The notes under the pieces are model-generated. The model saw only the letters and a list, made by a program, of their open reading frames with translations. It was not told the DNA's origin and did no database searches. Shown one piece after another: positions 41,700 to 54,143 of a DNA stretch of 64,000 nt (position 1 is the first letter of the stretch; every line of letters starts with the position of its first letter). Where the stretch lies: the NCBI GenBank assembly GCA_036346355.1, contig CM070580.1:32198874-32262873 (forward strand). Reading direction: 5' to 3'. This stretch comes from Rhipidocladum racemiflorum. Its lineage: Eukaryota > Streptophyta > Magnoliopsida > Poales > Poaceae. Made by a program: the position numbers and the translations under genes.

Positions 41700-44600
41700 T
41701 TGAAGTCGACGTCCAGCCCTAGAAGCACAGTGACAGCCTTGGTGATGATTTGTTCCACCTCATAGATGATATCTCATCTTCTTCGGAGGTGCCAGGAACT
41801 GGGACGACCTTGGCCGACTGGACTTTGGCCGCGTTCATCACCTCGGCGAGGGAAGCCTTCTAGGTTTTGGCCGATGAGGTGAATTTTTTGCAGTAATTCC
41901 TCAAAGTCAGCCATATGTGTTGTGACCTTGGCTAGCCCCTCCTCCAGAGATTTCTTGGCTGATTCAAGCTTAGCCAAGCTTTTCTTTGTGTCTTTAGCCT
42001 CCTGGATGAGTTAATCATATTGGGCATTTTTAAACTTTGCATTGGCTATAAGCTGGTCCAAGCGTTTTTTATCTTCACATTGAGTCGATCGAAGCAGACT
42101 TCTGGGAGGGCTTGGACTCATTGATAGATTGCTTCTTGTCATCCAAGAAGCAGACTTCTAGGAGGGCTGCGCAAGTCTCTTGGGGTAGGCCGCCTTTTAC
42201 ATGGTCCATTAAGTCCCTTATCAGCTGAGAATTCTCTACAAGAGTAGTCGAGGGACCAAGAAGCAGTATGAACAGCTTCTGCAAGGAGTCCTTGGTACCG
42301 AGGGCAGCCAAAATCTGAACTAATGTTCCCTCTGCTTTCTTGATAATCTTGTCAATATTTGTGGGGATATGATAATCTTCTTCTTCAATGTCCGACCAAT
42401 CGAAACATAGCAAGCTGCCAAGTTTGGTGGTCGGCTTGGTGATAGCAGTGGAAGATGCTGGGGCTTTCTCAGACTATGCAAGTGGCATCAGTTGAGAGGG
42501 TGGAGGAGGAAGGTCACTCGTTGTATCCTCCGGCAAGCCGATGTTGATGGGTGGAGAGAATGGATGAGGAGAGGATGCACGCTGTGATTTTATAAAATTG
42601 TTAGCTCATTAATCTTACAAAGAAGTTTAAAGGGTGAGAAGCGATTTATTACCTTAGCTATGGAAGAAGTATGGGGCGAGCTTTCGGTTGATTCTTCTTG
42701 AGCCGATTGACCTAGTTTTGTGACCCTTTTGATGGTTTTCTTGTATTGGAGACCATGTTTTGGTTCTGCAAGGGGTATAGGTTGTGAGTAATTATGGCAT
42801 AATAGAAATAAGAGGAGTATACATTAGATCAATGAAATGTGAACTTAATTGGCTGTTGACTTTCCGTGTTAGAAAGAGATGGGGCCTATATGCCCAAAGA
42901 GCCAGAAGTGTACCCAGACAAAGCCACTTTAGCCGATAGGCATGGTTTCTTGCTAACTTTGCCGATATCAAAGGAACCGCCAATGGGTCTCTTGCTAGAT
43001 GCCTTGGTCTACAAGAGAAAAAGAGAATCAATCAGTTCAAATTTAAGAATACTCGATGGTTAGTACAAGAAGAAGCCTACATCGGTTAATACCTCGCCCA
43101 TAATATCGACTACGCTCGCATTAGTACGATCGTAAGAACTAGCATCACTGCTAGTACTTAAAGTACTATTGTCGGAGTTGCTAGCTTCTGAGCTGTCGGT
43201 TAAACCTGGGCAGAAATTGGCTATGAGTGCAGATAATGTAAGTTCTTTTGGAAATATTTTTGGAGATATTTCTGACCACCAAGCGATGTGAGGCAAAGAA
43301 CATCGGCTATGAAGTATAAAAACATGGCAGGTTTTGGAGATAGAAGTCATCGTCTATACTGAGAACCAGGTCGACGCTTGTGACTTTCCTTACTCACTCT
43401 CTGGGATTGAGTCAACTAAGCAAACTGAGACTTGAAATAACTTGTCCAAATCCAAGTTGGCGAGCATACACTGACGGGTGGTAAAACTCGTATGATGGGT
43501 GGAAAGTCCGATTCTTTGAGTGTAAGCCAACCGAAAGGACTCTTGGAGAAAGGAACAACTTGAATAGCTCCATTGTTTCATTGGGCATGTCACTACTGTC
43601 TGACGCCAAATGAATGAAGGACGAGTGAGAAAAATTGCCAGCTTCTCTATAACTGAAAAAGTTGCGATCTGAGAAGTCTCTCTTATTTAGCTGAAAGAAG
43701 GAAATGAATCTCTTCATTCCAATGGGATTAACTTCGTGTATTCGTCACTACCACACAAGAAGTATTTTTCTTTGAAAGATCGGCTGCTTCTATATTGGGG
43801 GTCTTGCCCTTCTGAGACTTCTTCACAAGGGAAGGATGTTACAGTTGTGGTATCAATGCCGAATGGTCGAATGAAAATATAGTATATCCAGCTTTCGATA
43901 AACCAGAGGGGACTACCAACATTGTCGATTGAATATTGACATTGCCCTGTGAAGAGCCTACTCCTGATGATATGCATCATTTGATAAACGGCTCCAAAGA
44001 ACATCTTACCTAAGGCTAGCCAATGACCCTTCACCAGCTGCTCTGCCAATGATTGGTATATTTGCGTTGGCCCCAGTGAAGCTCCGTAGAAGAGATATCG
44101 ATCTAACCACATAGTCAAAAAAGTTGTGTTCTTTGTCCGATACTCGGCTTGTCCCTTTGTTTTCCACCATATACTGACTCTAGCCTTCACCATTGGTGGA
44201 AATAAGCTTATATTGAGGTTTCTTGCTGAAAGCCAACAATTGAGCTCCATCAGGGTGGAGGCAGCATAGCATGGACATGTCCAGAAGAGCTGGGCCGATC
44301 AGGCCTGTTCTAAACATGAAAAGTGTCCGACCAAAAGGAACATGCTATGGCTACTAGAGACTCATTGGCTTGAGGGTCGACTAGAGAGAGGGGAAGACAT
44401 TCTAATATCATGATTCATTCCCACATGGGCATTTTTTCCGCTGCTATTCTTCTGTACTAATCTCTCCAACCTTTAAGTGACGTCGACCAAGATCGAAAGT
44501 TCTTGCTCCATCCCTTAATGTTAAACTCAGGAGCAAACAAAAGGAGTCTAAGGATTTCCTCATTTATGATGACTGTCGGCTCTAGATTACCTATTAGACC

Positions 44601-44890
44601 TAGATAGTACTTGTGCTGCCTATCAGGTTCATAAATAAGTACCTGATTGAGATCCATTGATGGCAAGTCGATGAGAAGAAGAGTAGCTAGTAGATGGAGG
44701 AGGGCGCTTGAAGCTGATTGTGAAGAAGACGAGAGTAGGAGCGTGTGAAAATGATAGGTGAATGGGTCCCGTATTTATAGCCAGGTAACAAAAGGTGAAA
44801 AGACGGGAAGTTTTTCCAGTGGGATGCAAACGGATCGTGGAAAAGATATGCGTGTCAAGATTTAACGGCGCCATAAATGGAGCGGTCACT
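41700..44890 (-). pseudogene. Antisense extra ORF: plant mobile domain plus coiled coil
   Basis: Reading from 44890 down, a YEPDRQHKYYLGLIGNLEPT segment near 44600 is followed by a typical plant mobile domain (aminotransferase-like) block at 44250-43714. That block includes FLTMWLDRYLFYGASLG and LVKGHWLALGKMFFGAVYQM. Smaller pieces follow at 43717-42790. The C-terminal acidic/coiled-coil half is at 42413-41774 (SDIEEEDYHIPTNIDKII, KLESAKKSLEEGLAKV). It converges on pol. Some gaps may be introns, but in-frame stops and shifts in the mobile domain show decay. Role in the element is unknown. Confidence 0.7.
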
Positions 44891-44983
44891 TACGAAAATG
44901 ATGCATTAAGCCAATGAAAGATAGCTAACAGATGGGATTTTTTTTGAAGACAATGATATCTCCCAAAAAAAATGTGGGGCATA

Positions 44984-45704
44984 TGTGGACACAAAGATTT
45001 GGCAATTTCAGCCGATTGGAAAATATATGACCGATTTAGTAATTTCTGGCCAATTTGGAAAGAGTTGGGGAAGGATATGGTTGACACCAGAATCTGGCGC
45101 ATAGCCAATTTGGTAAAAGTTGGCTTTGTATGGTTAGTTGGTTAAGGATAGTATCAGGTTTGGAAAGTCATAAGCCGATACAGGTTTATCGGATTACAAC
45201 CGATGTTAGTGTTAAAGGGAAAGTATCGTGGGGACATCAACATAGACATAATCAACCAAACAACCAATCTACTTTTCCTTTTACTTTTCATCGACTATGA
45301 GTAGAATTTTAGATCTATAATCTTTCCTTTGTAATTCACTTGATCAATAAGGTTGCGCATTGCGATTATTGATTTCGTCGACTTACGCCAACCCAAGTTC
45401 GCTTTTTCTCTGATTTTGTTACGCATCGCTTTTTTCAGGAAAAAATGGCCTTTACCTTTATCTAATCAACTCAATCAGGTTGATTAGATCTATCGGTTAC
45501 TTTTCATCTAAATCGGCTCAAACAACCTATTGGACTAGATAGTTGTTAACATTTTAGATCGGCCTAACAGCTGATTAAATTATATATTACCCTCTTATCG
45601 ATTGTAGAATCAAATCGGCTAGCACGCCCGCACCCAAAATTAAACCCAGCTTTTGTGTGCGCTGATTGCCGATCAACCATTCATCATGTTTTTTGGTGTC
45701 AACA
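44984..45704 (+). repeat. 3' LTR of the right Tat-type element
   Basis: 721 bp bounded by TGTGGACAC and GTGTCAACA inverted ends and preceded by a purine-rich AAAAAAATGTGGGGCATA tract. The interior is rich in CGATT/AATCGG motifs. No second LTR copy is present in the window. The base after it (GGATT...) belongs to the copia element. Confidence 0.75.
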
Positions 45705-45971
45705 GGATTCTATCTATTTTATAACACTCCCCCTTGGGCGAATACCACGTAATGCACATGTCTCATTAAAAACTCCTCCCAAAAACCCAATGGTAAAAAA
45801 GGGATGGAGAAAAGAGTAAATTGCACTAGCACTCTGTGTTACACTAGTTGCCTCATTAAAAACCTTCATGTGAGAAACTTAAAGAAAACTCACTAAGGGA
45901 AAAAGAGCACAACTTATAATCTTTAGGATATGAAATATGATCTTCAGGGTCATGCAACAAAGGGTCATGGT

Positions 45972-46769
45972 TCAGGTATTTATTCCTCCTGAACTTTGCA
46001 AATCTTTAAGTCGTTTCATTTCAATGCCATTAATGCATCTTTGGAAAGTAGACTTTGGCAAAGATTTTGTAAACAAATCTGTTAGATTTTCATATGACTT
46101 AGTTTGCATTATTTTTACCTCACCATTCTTCTGGAGTTCGTGAGGATAGAAAAATTTAGGAGCAATATGCTTCATGATATTGCTCTTTAGATAACTCATT
46201 TGCATTTGTGCAACACAAGCAGCATTATCTTCAAAGATAATGTTGGGGGTATCGACGGTATTTAGACCATATGACTTCTGGATATGGTTAATTACATGTC
46301 TTAGCCAAACACACTCACGTAAGGCTTCATACAAAGCTATAATCTCTGAGTGGTTAGTAGAGGTAGCTACCAAGGTCTACTTAAAAAACCACCAAGAAAT
46401 GGTTGAACCACTGTAGAGGAACAATAAGGCAGTCTGAGATTTGGCACTGTGGGGATCAGACAGATAGCTAGCATCTGTATATCCCACCATGGTTAAGTCC
46501 TGGTTCTTCTGGTAAAACAAACCAAGATCTCGGGTACCTTGGAGGTATCTGAATAAAGTCTTAGCACCAGCCCAATGTCTTCTAGTTGAGGTTGCACTGT
46601 GTTTTGCTAGCAAATTTACTACGAATGCAATATCAGGCCTTTTGCAATTCACAAGATACATAAGTGCACCAATAGCATTTAAGTATGGGACTTCAGGTCC
46701 TAAGACTTCCTCATTTTCCATCCTTGGTATAAATGGGTATTTATCCGCTTCAAGGGATCTTACAACCAT
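45972..46769 (-). pseudogene. Copia RNase H and RT C-terminus
   Basis: YLNAIGALMYLVNCKRPDIA and GYTDASYLSDPHSAKSQTA are the standard RNase H entry motifs. HSEIIALYEALRECVWLRHV and FEDNAACVAQM follow, with the conserved KHIAPKFFYPHEL. One frame break lies near 46373. Confidence 0.85.
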
Positions 46770-48239
46770 GGGGTTTTTTAAAGGATGGGGTTAACCATGT
46801 TAAATCTTTCCAATACTTTCTTGGTACAAGCAGATTGGTGTACAAATACTCCTTCTGAGAAATGTTCAAGCTGCAGGCCTAAGCAAAATTTGGTTTTACC
46901 CAAATCTTTCATCTCAAACTCCGTCGTGAGGTAAGCACTTGCTTCCTTTATCTCCTTTGTGGTTCCGATGATATTCAGATCATCAACATATATCGAGATG
47001 ACACAAAATCCATTCTGGGATTTTTTTTATGAATACACAGGGACAATCATCATTATTTGAATATCCCTTCTTCAGGAGGAATTCACTAAGTCAGTTGTAC
47101 CACATTCTTCTCAACTGTTTTAATTCGTATAGCGATCTTTGTAGTTTGGCGCTATACATGTTACGATTATTAGGATCCGGAACTTTAACTCCTTCAGGGA
47201 CTCTCATACAAGGGTCAAAATCTCACCAAAATTTGGCGAAATTAAAAAACCCTAAAAAATTCAAAGTGCTACAGTAACCTATAATTTCGCAGAGACAGTA
47301 AAATTGACCGAGATATGAACAAAACTTGACTGGATTTGACTAGATTTGATCGAATTTTGATCGGATTGGATTCTTCACGTCATTTCCTGTGTGTGACAGT
47401 CTGTAGATCATAATTCCCGCAAAATTGAAACAACCCTAAAAAAAAGTGTGACAATACCTAAAATTTCGCCGAGATCTCAGCATTTTGGACCAAAATTTCG
47501 TCTATATGAATCAAAATCTCGAAAATTACTGGATTCAAATTTTGCCTTTTGATTTTCGTTCGGATTTCGTCCAAAATACCAAAATTTTGCCGAAATTTCA
47601 TCTTTTGGAGGGTGCCGAGATGAAACTCGAAAACAAAAATTCAAACCCTGCTTTCATATAAATATGTGTATCCAGTGACCCATATAAATATGTTGTCACT
47701 ACATCTGTCAACTGCATTATTAAATTTAAGCTTGCTTCCATTGATATTAAATATTGGAATGTTATTCCACTCATTACAGGAGAATATGTTTTATTATAAT
47801 CGATGCCGGGTCTCTGCATGAAACCTTGTGCTACAAGCCTCACTTTATATATCACCACCTGGTTGTTCTTGTTTCTCTTCTAGATGAAAACATATTTTGA
47901 TCCTACAAGGAACACTTTAGTAGGTGTTTGGTCAACAAGACCAAAAAATTTCCTTTTATTAAGCGAGTGCAATTCTGTCTTAATTGCTTCTTTTCATTAG
48001 ACCCAATCTTAGCGCTTCTGGCACTCTACCATGAACTTTGGTTCTGGATCCAGTTCAAGAGTTTTAGCAATTTTATAGGCAAAATAAATGTTAATAATTG
48101 TAGTCTTTCTTTTATATAATTCCCCTGAATCCACATAATTGGTGGATATTTCTTCATTTATTTCTTCCAGCTCCTCATGATTTTCCACAATGATAGATTC
48201 TGGGTGTTCTGACTTTCTAGCGTTAGATTGTGTGCCCAA
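46770..48239 (-). pseudogene. Copia reverse transcriptase, interrupted
   Basis: KVRLVAQGFMQRPGIDYNKT and DVVTTYLYGSLDTHIYMK lie to the right of the hAT insertion. VPEGVKVPDPNNR and the catalytic YVDDLNII box (about 46978-47001) lie to its left. The frame reads on logically across the insertion. Additional stops indicate an old copy. Confidence 0.85.
47209..47650. mobile_element. Small hAT-like element inside the copia RT
   Basis: The ends CAAGGGTCAAAAT and AATTCAAACCCTG are inverted. The flanks CTCTCATA (47201-47208) and CTTTCATA (47651-47658) agree at 7 of 8 positions, fitting an aged 8-bp target duplication. The 442-bp body is full of AAATTTCG/CGAAATTT phrases. No transposase. Confidence 0.72.
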
Positions 48240-48250
48240 ATTTACGCCGA

Positions 48251-48913
48251 GATGATACAGCTGCGGGTTCTAGAACGTTAGTATCTACACGTGATTTGAC
48301 GTATAGTAGTAAAAAGAAGCAAGTGAAATAAACAACATCAACTTCATATATGGACTAAAAATGGAAGTTTTGGTGATAAAAAGAACTTAATTACTGATTT
48401 CTAAATTTTTAGGTTTTTGTTTGAGTAGGTTATGAATGTTTGAGTTCTTAATAGATTAAGAACCGTTCTGATAAGAGTTAATTTACAAAGAGGGGCAAAA
48501 CTTATACCTTTCTATAGAGGGGGAAACTTTATAATTTTACAAGGGTTTAAAAGCAATTTCACAACTTTTGAAGTCCTTTTTGTACAAGTTATGATTATTT
48601 GAGTTTTTGAATTAAAAGGAGAATAACTCTTACTACGGACAAAGTGCAAAACAAGTTTAAATGCAATCATTTTTTGCAAAAAAACATAGGGTCCTAGCCT
48701 CTGAAGTATTTAGAAATTGGTCGAACTAGATTTAAAGTTTATATGCAAAAGTTATTCATTTTTTAATCTTGCATGCATTGGAAGTTAAATCATTTATGAA
48801 GTTAGTTTAAACTAAGTCCTAATTCCAATAATTTTGTAGAACTAGAACTATTATGCTCTTAGAAGTATATCAAAATTTGTTTCATTAAATTTGGAGTACA
48901 TTTGCAAAATTTT
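48251..48913. other. AT-rich DNA, nothing recognised
   Basis: No coding similarity or transposon ends seen. Phrases such as AAAGTTAT and TTTGTAGA recur as in long plant LTRs. Confidence 0.4.
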
Positions 48914-49795
48914 CAAATAGGGCATATGCTAGGTTTTATATTAGTTCTAAATTCAAATTCTATACAGAGATTAAATTTGATTTTTTTTTAATATTTAGAA
49001 AGTTCATGATTTTAGAGGAATTTGTAGATTTGTTTGACTCAATTTGGATTTGAATTGCAAAAGTTATTAGTGTTTGAATCCTCACCAAAAATAGACAATA
49101 TGCTTTCTAGAAATGAAAGCACATTTTTATTTTTTTGAATTTTCTTGGCATTCTGAATTTGCACTCAGCCACTAGCAAAAGAGTTCCACCCGTCGGCCTT
49201 GCAAAATAGGGCCGACGGTGGCAAGCCTTGTCGGCGGTGAGAGGAACGCAGCGTGGCTTAGCCGTGGGTCCGTGGAGCATGAGGGTGCCAAGAGGCCTCG
49301 AGGGAACCGGCTTACAGCAGTGGATGGGAGCTAGAGTGGGCTGACAAATAGGGCATATGCTAGGTTTTATATTAGTTCTAAATTCAAATTCTATACAGAG
49401 GTCAAATTTGAATTTTTTTTGAATATTTAGAAAGTTCATGATTTTAGAGGAATTTGTAGATTTGTTTGACTCAATTTGGATTTGAATTGCAAAAGTTATT
49501 AGTGTTTGAATCCTGTTGGTTTCGGAAAATCACCAAAAATAGACAATATGCTTTCTAGAAATGAAAGCACATTTTTATTTTTTTGAATTTTCTTGGCACT
49601 TTGAATTTGCACTCAGCCACTAGCAAAAGGGGTCCACCCGTCGGCCTTGCAAAATAGGGCCGACGGTGGCAAGCCTCGTCGGCGGTGAGAGGAAGGTAGC
49701 GTGGCTTAGCCGTGGGTCCGTGGAGCATGAGGGTGCCAAGAGGCCTCGAGGGAACCGGCTTACAGCAGTGGATGGGAGCTAGAGTGGGCTGACAA
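48914..49795. repeat. 431-bp tandem duplication
   Basis: A unit starting CAAATAGGGCATATGCTAGG (48914) restarts at 49345 and runs to about 49795. The copies are nearly identical. The main difference is about 17 extra bases (around GTTGGTTTCGGAAAAT) in copy 2 near 49515. Half of the unit is AT-rich and half GC-rich. Confidence 0.9.
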
Positions 49796-52342
49796 TGGTG
49801 GCATGCAGTGACAGTGGCGATGGCTAACCGGGAGGGCAGGAGGGGAATGCTCATTCTTGTGGAGAAGAGAGTAAAACACCAGGGTGGTCTGGGGTCCCAT
49901 TTTGCCATTTTATCGTGAGGGAGGAGCTCCGTGGTGACTGGTGATCGTGGCCAGCCTTGAGGAAGAAGAGTGCAGTGGAGGCGGAGCTACGACCCTTCAA
50001 GACTGGCATTGAGGAAGGAAAAATGGTTAATAGATGCCCAAGATGCATGGGTTGGATTGAATTGAACCATACTCCATCAAAAAGCTTAGTGGAGGAGCCA
50101 GAAAATTTTGGGAGCCTGGGCAAGTGTAACTACGGTCATAAACACTAATAAATCCATATACACATCACACAAGTAAAATTGAGAACTGCAATAAGCTTTT
50201 TTACTGAAAGCATAGTTGAATACACATATAATTATTCACAGATGTAAATAAAGAAAGATATGACAAGTACCTAACTAAGACACTACCAACGCTTTGATAA
50301 TTCACCAACAAAGGTCCAACCACACACCAAAAGAGATTCTGCAAGATAAAAAAAAGGTTGATTAGTGCATCATATAACACAAAAAATATGTGCATCTCAT
50401 ACCACTAACGTGCTAATCACACCTAGTACAAGGTAAACTCATTTTTTGAGTCTTCATGCTTTGGAACCGTCGCATAATGGTAACATCATCAAGTGATTTA
50501 AATATCTCCTATTTGGTATAGTAAACCATCAAGTAATTGAACCAATCATTATTAATTTTTTTGCATAATTTAGAGTTGATAATTTTCATTGCTAGACACT
50601 AGTCACTATCCACACTCCACACCTAGCTTACCACAGTATACACAGAGATTCCTTGCTCCTCATCCTCACTGCATTGAAAACAATGGTTAAGAAGGATAGA
50701 GATTCCTTGCTCCTCTAGTCCTCGTTAATGCCTCACTGTCCTATCCAGTCCTCCTTATTCATTAATGATTAATGCTGCACTGTCCTAGTGTCCTCCAGTC
50801 CTCCTTAATGCCATGGAAGATTTAGAGGTGCCATGGGAGCCCAGCGAGATTCAGAGGCGCATTGGGAGGAGCCCAGCACCAAGGTGGCAGGAGGAGACCG
50901 CATTGGCATGAGGAACTAGTCCCCCAACTCAGCCTCCTCCACCTGCCTCCGGTCATGCCGTCCAGGACTCTATCCTATAGGCCCTCCACCACCTCTAGCA
51001 AGGCTGCTCTGCCACCTCCAAGCCCTGCTACATCGCCCCACCTCCTGCAGTGCCCAGATCACGCCGCCCATACTCCTGCGGCTTGCTCCGCCCGCATCCA
51101 TGAGTTGCATCACCAAGAGCCACTCCACAAGACTCTAGCATAGGTTCAGAGAGTCAAAAACTGACAGGATTTGGGGATTTCTAGACTTAGTTTGTTTGTG
51201 GGCTTTTGGCACTGTGGCCCGCTGGATGCCGGTTGACCCGTTGTGTGCGATGGCCCATTCGTGATGTTGGCTTGCCCGAGAGGAGGCCGGGACCAGCGTC
51301 TTGTACACTGTTGGTATTAGCCGGAGTTCTAACTGTGCAATGCCGGTGAGCTCGGGCAGGCGCTCGTCCTACCTGGGATCTACCTCCTCCTCTTGAGAAG
51401 CTTAATTTCGCCTTTTCCCTTTTCTTCAAGTCCATCGGCAATGGTGGCTTTGGATTTTGGTGGCTTTGATCCTTGATTAAAGGTTGGAGGGGGTTAAGGC
51501 GGGGAGAGAGGAGGCTTGTGGCCTTGTGGGAGCTCAATTGCCCTTTTATAGGGGTACAGGAGGCTGGCTCAACAAGGAGGTTGAGGGGAAGGACGACGGC
51601 TCATGGGGGCAGTGCGAAATTTTCGTTGCCATGGCAGGCACAACGCGTGCGGGAGCTATGATATGGTAGGGCATGGTAGGGTGTGTTTGTGGTCTCAACG
51701 CGGTCAGCGTGACATGTGGCCACACAAGGGGGCGAGGACTGTGGTAGCATGACGGTGGTGTGGCAGAGAGGTGGCAGGCGGAGGGCCGTCTTGGCAGTGG
51801 CGCTACACTGAGAGCGAGGTGACGTGGGGTGGAACATGGGTGCAGCCGTGCACAGGCAGGGTGAGGTGGGGCGAGGCCAAGTGCTGGGGCCAATGCACAT
51901 AGAGCGAAACATGGTGTGGTAGAGTGGGGGTGCGCATCATGTGTTCATGCGGTGCTCGCATGGTGTGGAACGTGGGCGCGCATGGCACGGGGCCACGTTG
52001 CTGCAAAGCACGCTCAGGCACTCGTTTATGCAAACAGCGGCCGTTAGCAAGCAGGCCAGGGAAGGGGGGCCACATGGCAGTGAGGCCAAAGAGAAGTGGG
52101 GCGCCGCTGGGTGGGGTCAAGGCATAAGGGGGCCCACAAGTTAGAGAAAGAAAGAAAAGAAAAGGATTTTTCCCAAAATCAGATTTTTTGCCTTGCATTT
52201 TCCTCGATTTAATTAAGCCATTAAACTAAGTGAAAATTTTGAATTTTTTGGTAAAGCTCTAAGTTTATCGAAATGATCCTGTAAAAATTTCCAGATGATG
52301 GTCACACTCTTAGAATTGTATAAAATTCTGATAGTGGCTCTG
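49796..52342. other. Unrecognised repeat DNA, AT-rich then GC-rich
   Basis: 49800-50130 and 50850-52130 are GC-rich, with long open frames on several strands and skewed G/C usage. 50130-50850 is AT-rich. No domain, target duplication or paired LTR could be found. The tone (CCTGTAAAAATTTCCAG, TAATTAAGCC) suggests non-coding LTR or leader sequence of a gypsy element. Confidence 0.35.
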
Positions 52343-53553
52343 TGTAATATCCTAGATGAACTTTAGGGAGAATGTAGGATTACAGGAGAATATTGGAGAA
52401 GGATATCTGAATTTTTGGTGGTGTTTTGCATTTGTGGGCCAACTTTTGGCCTGCGGGCTAGTTTTTGGGCCTAAAGGGGGGAAACACCCCTCCCTAAACC
52501 CTAGGGAGCCCCCACCTTTCCCCTGGCGCCCCCACTCTCCCTCCCCCAACCGCCAATCTCCTCTTCCCCTCCCTGTTTGGGAGCAGCCCTGTCCACTTCA
52601 TGGTGCTACGCCCCATCTCCCCCCAAGTTCCTCCCTCTCTGTCGCCCTCCCCTCCCCTGTCTTGGCGATCTCTGGAAAGGTAAGGGTTCTAGGGTTCCAT
52701 GGGCGTTTGGTGGGATGTGTTTAGGGTTGTTTAGAGGAGATTTGCTGGTTTAGGGTTGGGGGAAAATAGTTGATTAGGCGTTTTGAATCTCGTGCTGATT
52801 TTTGTGCATTGAGATAGATTAGTCCCCTATGTTAGAACACGATTTAGAAAATTTTAGATTCATTTCCTGGGGGTATGGCTATTGTAAAATTGTAGATAAT
52901 CGCCTTATCTTTCATTAAAGACCAAAACCATGAAGTTTCATTTAGCCATTTAAAAGTTATAGCTATTTTACCACAGACTGTCCAGAATCTATCACGGCTG
53001 ACAGCTCCTGCGGTAATTCGCGATTTACGGATACTTAGAGGTCGAATTAAATTTTATCAATACTTAACAAAAGTTAGAAAATTTCCTGTAGATCTAAAAA
53101 ATGTCCTCGTTTACTGAATTTGGAGCTGTATAAAAATAGTTATTAAATTGTGAAGGCCGCTGTCTAGTTTGAGGACATAGCGGTGTTCTAGGTTGATTTC
53201 GGGGGAAACAAAGTAGTCTTTAAAAGTGATGGATAAATACAACTTTGTGGGAATTTTTGTATTGGTTTTGATAAAGTTGTTGGGTTCCTAGTTTGGGCTA
53301 TGGGACTAAAATTTATGGTATTTGGATCATTAGGATAGCAAGGGGTTGCGAGGTTGCCGAGAGTGCTAGTGTATCTTGGGGATGGTGCGCGATTGCAATG
53401 TTGTTATCGTTTTCAGTGTTTGTGCTGTGGTGGCTTGTTTTTGGGTGTGTGCATGTGTTGTCGTAGGTGGTGTGACTCCGGGTGGGGCCTCAAGCTCCCA
53501 CCCCACTTCGTCGCGTGGTAAAGACCAAGTATAATGAACAATTGTGGATGGTT
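52343..53553 (+). repeat. LTR-like 5' fragment
   Basis: It starts TGTAATATCCTAG at about 52344 and continues with a C-rich block (52490-52670) and AT-rich text containing TTAGAAAATTT and GTAGATC(T/A)A phrases. This is the same sequence order as the LTR at 31630-34657. It is cut off by the gypsy LTR beginning at 53554. Assignment as an LTR is tentative. Confidence 0.4.
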
Positions 53554-54123
53554 TGTGACGAGTACCCGTACCATGGGTACCCCCAGCGGCCCAAAAAGAC
53601 GCACGGGCCGACCCAGGCCTGTCAAGGCCCGAAGTCACGACCACCGGGCAAGGTCCGAAATCGCGACCAGGTCTCCGATATCCCAGAGAAGCGACGGCAT
53701 TTATTGTGTATCGAGCGCATTAAATGCCAGCCATAATAACGATGACGTAGCGGCACAAGTTCCCGGCCCTCGCATTTACTACGAGCGACGCAGCAACTAC
53801 GGCGACCAGCAGCAGGGCAGGGGGAGTCGGCGGCCAGTCCCATCAGCCCGCTACTTTCGGACGACCAAGAGCACAGTCTTTTCCCCTTTTTTCTAACCAA
53901 CAGTGTAACCTTCCTCCTCGCCTATATAAAGGGAGGAGGGGCGAGCATGTAAAGGGGACGAACGATCAAGAATCAATACAATCCACCTCACACGAACTGG
54001 AGTAGGGACGTTCAGCCCGAACCAGTATAAACACCAGGCCTCTTGAGTCGACCATTCGGGGAGAGGGAGCGCACGACCCCCTCCGACCATAAATTCGCAT
54101 TGCCGGTGCACGAAACACCGACA
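53554..54123 (+). repeat. 5' LTR of the right Tat-type element
   Basis: 570 bp from TGTGACGAG to ACCGACA. A TATA box (CTATATAAAG) lies at about 53923, placing the likely transcription start around 53955 and giving a short R-U5. The R-U5 part contains GAACGATCAAGAATCAATAC. Confidence 0.8.
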
Positions 54124-54143
54124 GTTGGCGCGCCAGGTAGGGG
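54124..54143 (+). other. Primer-binding site of the right Tat-type element
   Basis: TTGGCGCGCCAGGTAGGGG follows the LTR end after one base. The TTGGCGC start is a non-iMet type common in Tat-lineage elements. The exact tRNA was not determined. Confidence 0.7.

Larger units (their letters stand above)
39045..45704 (+). mobile_element. 5'-truncated Tat-type Ty3/gypsy element, right arm of palindrome
   Basis: Pol starts abruptly inside RT at 39045 (MVHERGIEVNQE), directly against the opposing left arm. RNase H and integrase run to about 41400. A long antisense extra ORF occupies 44890-41700. A purine-rich tract precedes a 721-bp 3' LTR (44984-45704, TGTGGACAC...GTGTCAACA). The LTR end sits inside a copia LTR, so this element inserted into the copia element. 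Its 5' LTR, gag and most of RT are missing. Confidence 0.82.
45705..48250 (-). mobile_element. Ty1/copia retrotransposon remnant
   Basis: From right to left on the minus strand: the region before RT, RT, RNase H, a polypurine tract (AAGGGGGAG, 45727-45735) and the first 22 bp of the 3' LTR (45726-45705, TGTTATAAAATAG). The 3' LTR is cut off by the Tat-type element. The upstream gag-protease-integrase half is missing. A hAT element splits the RT. Confidence 0.88.
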
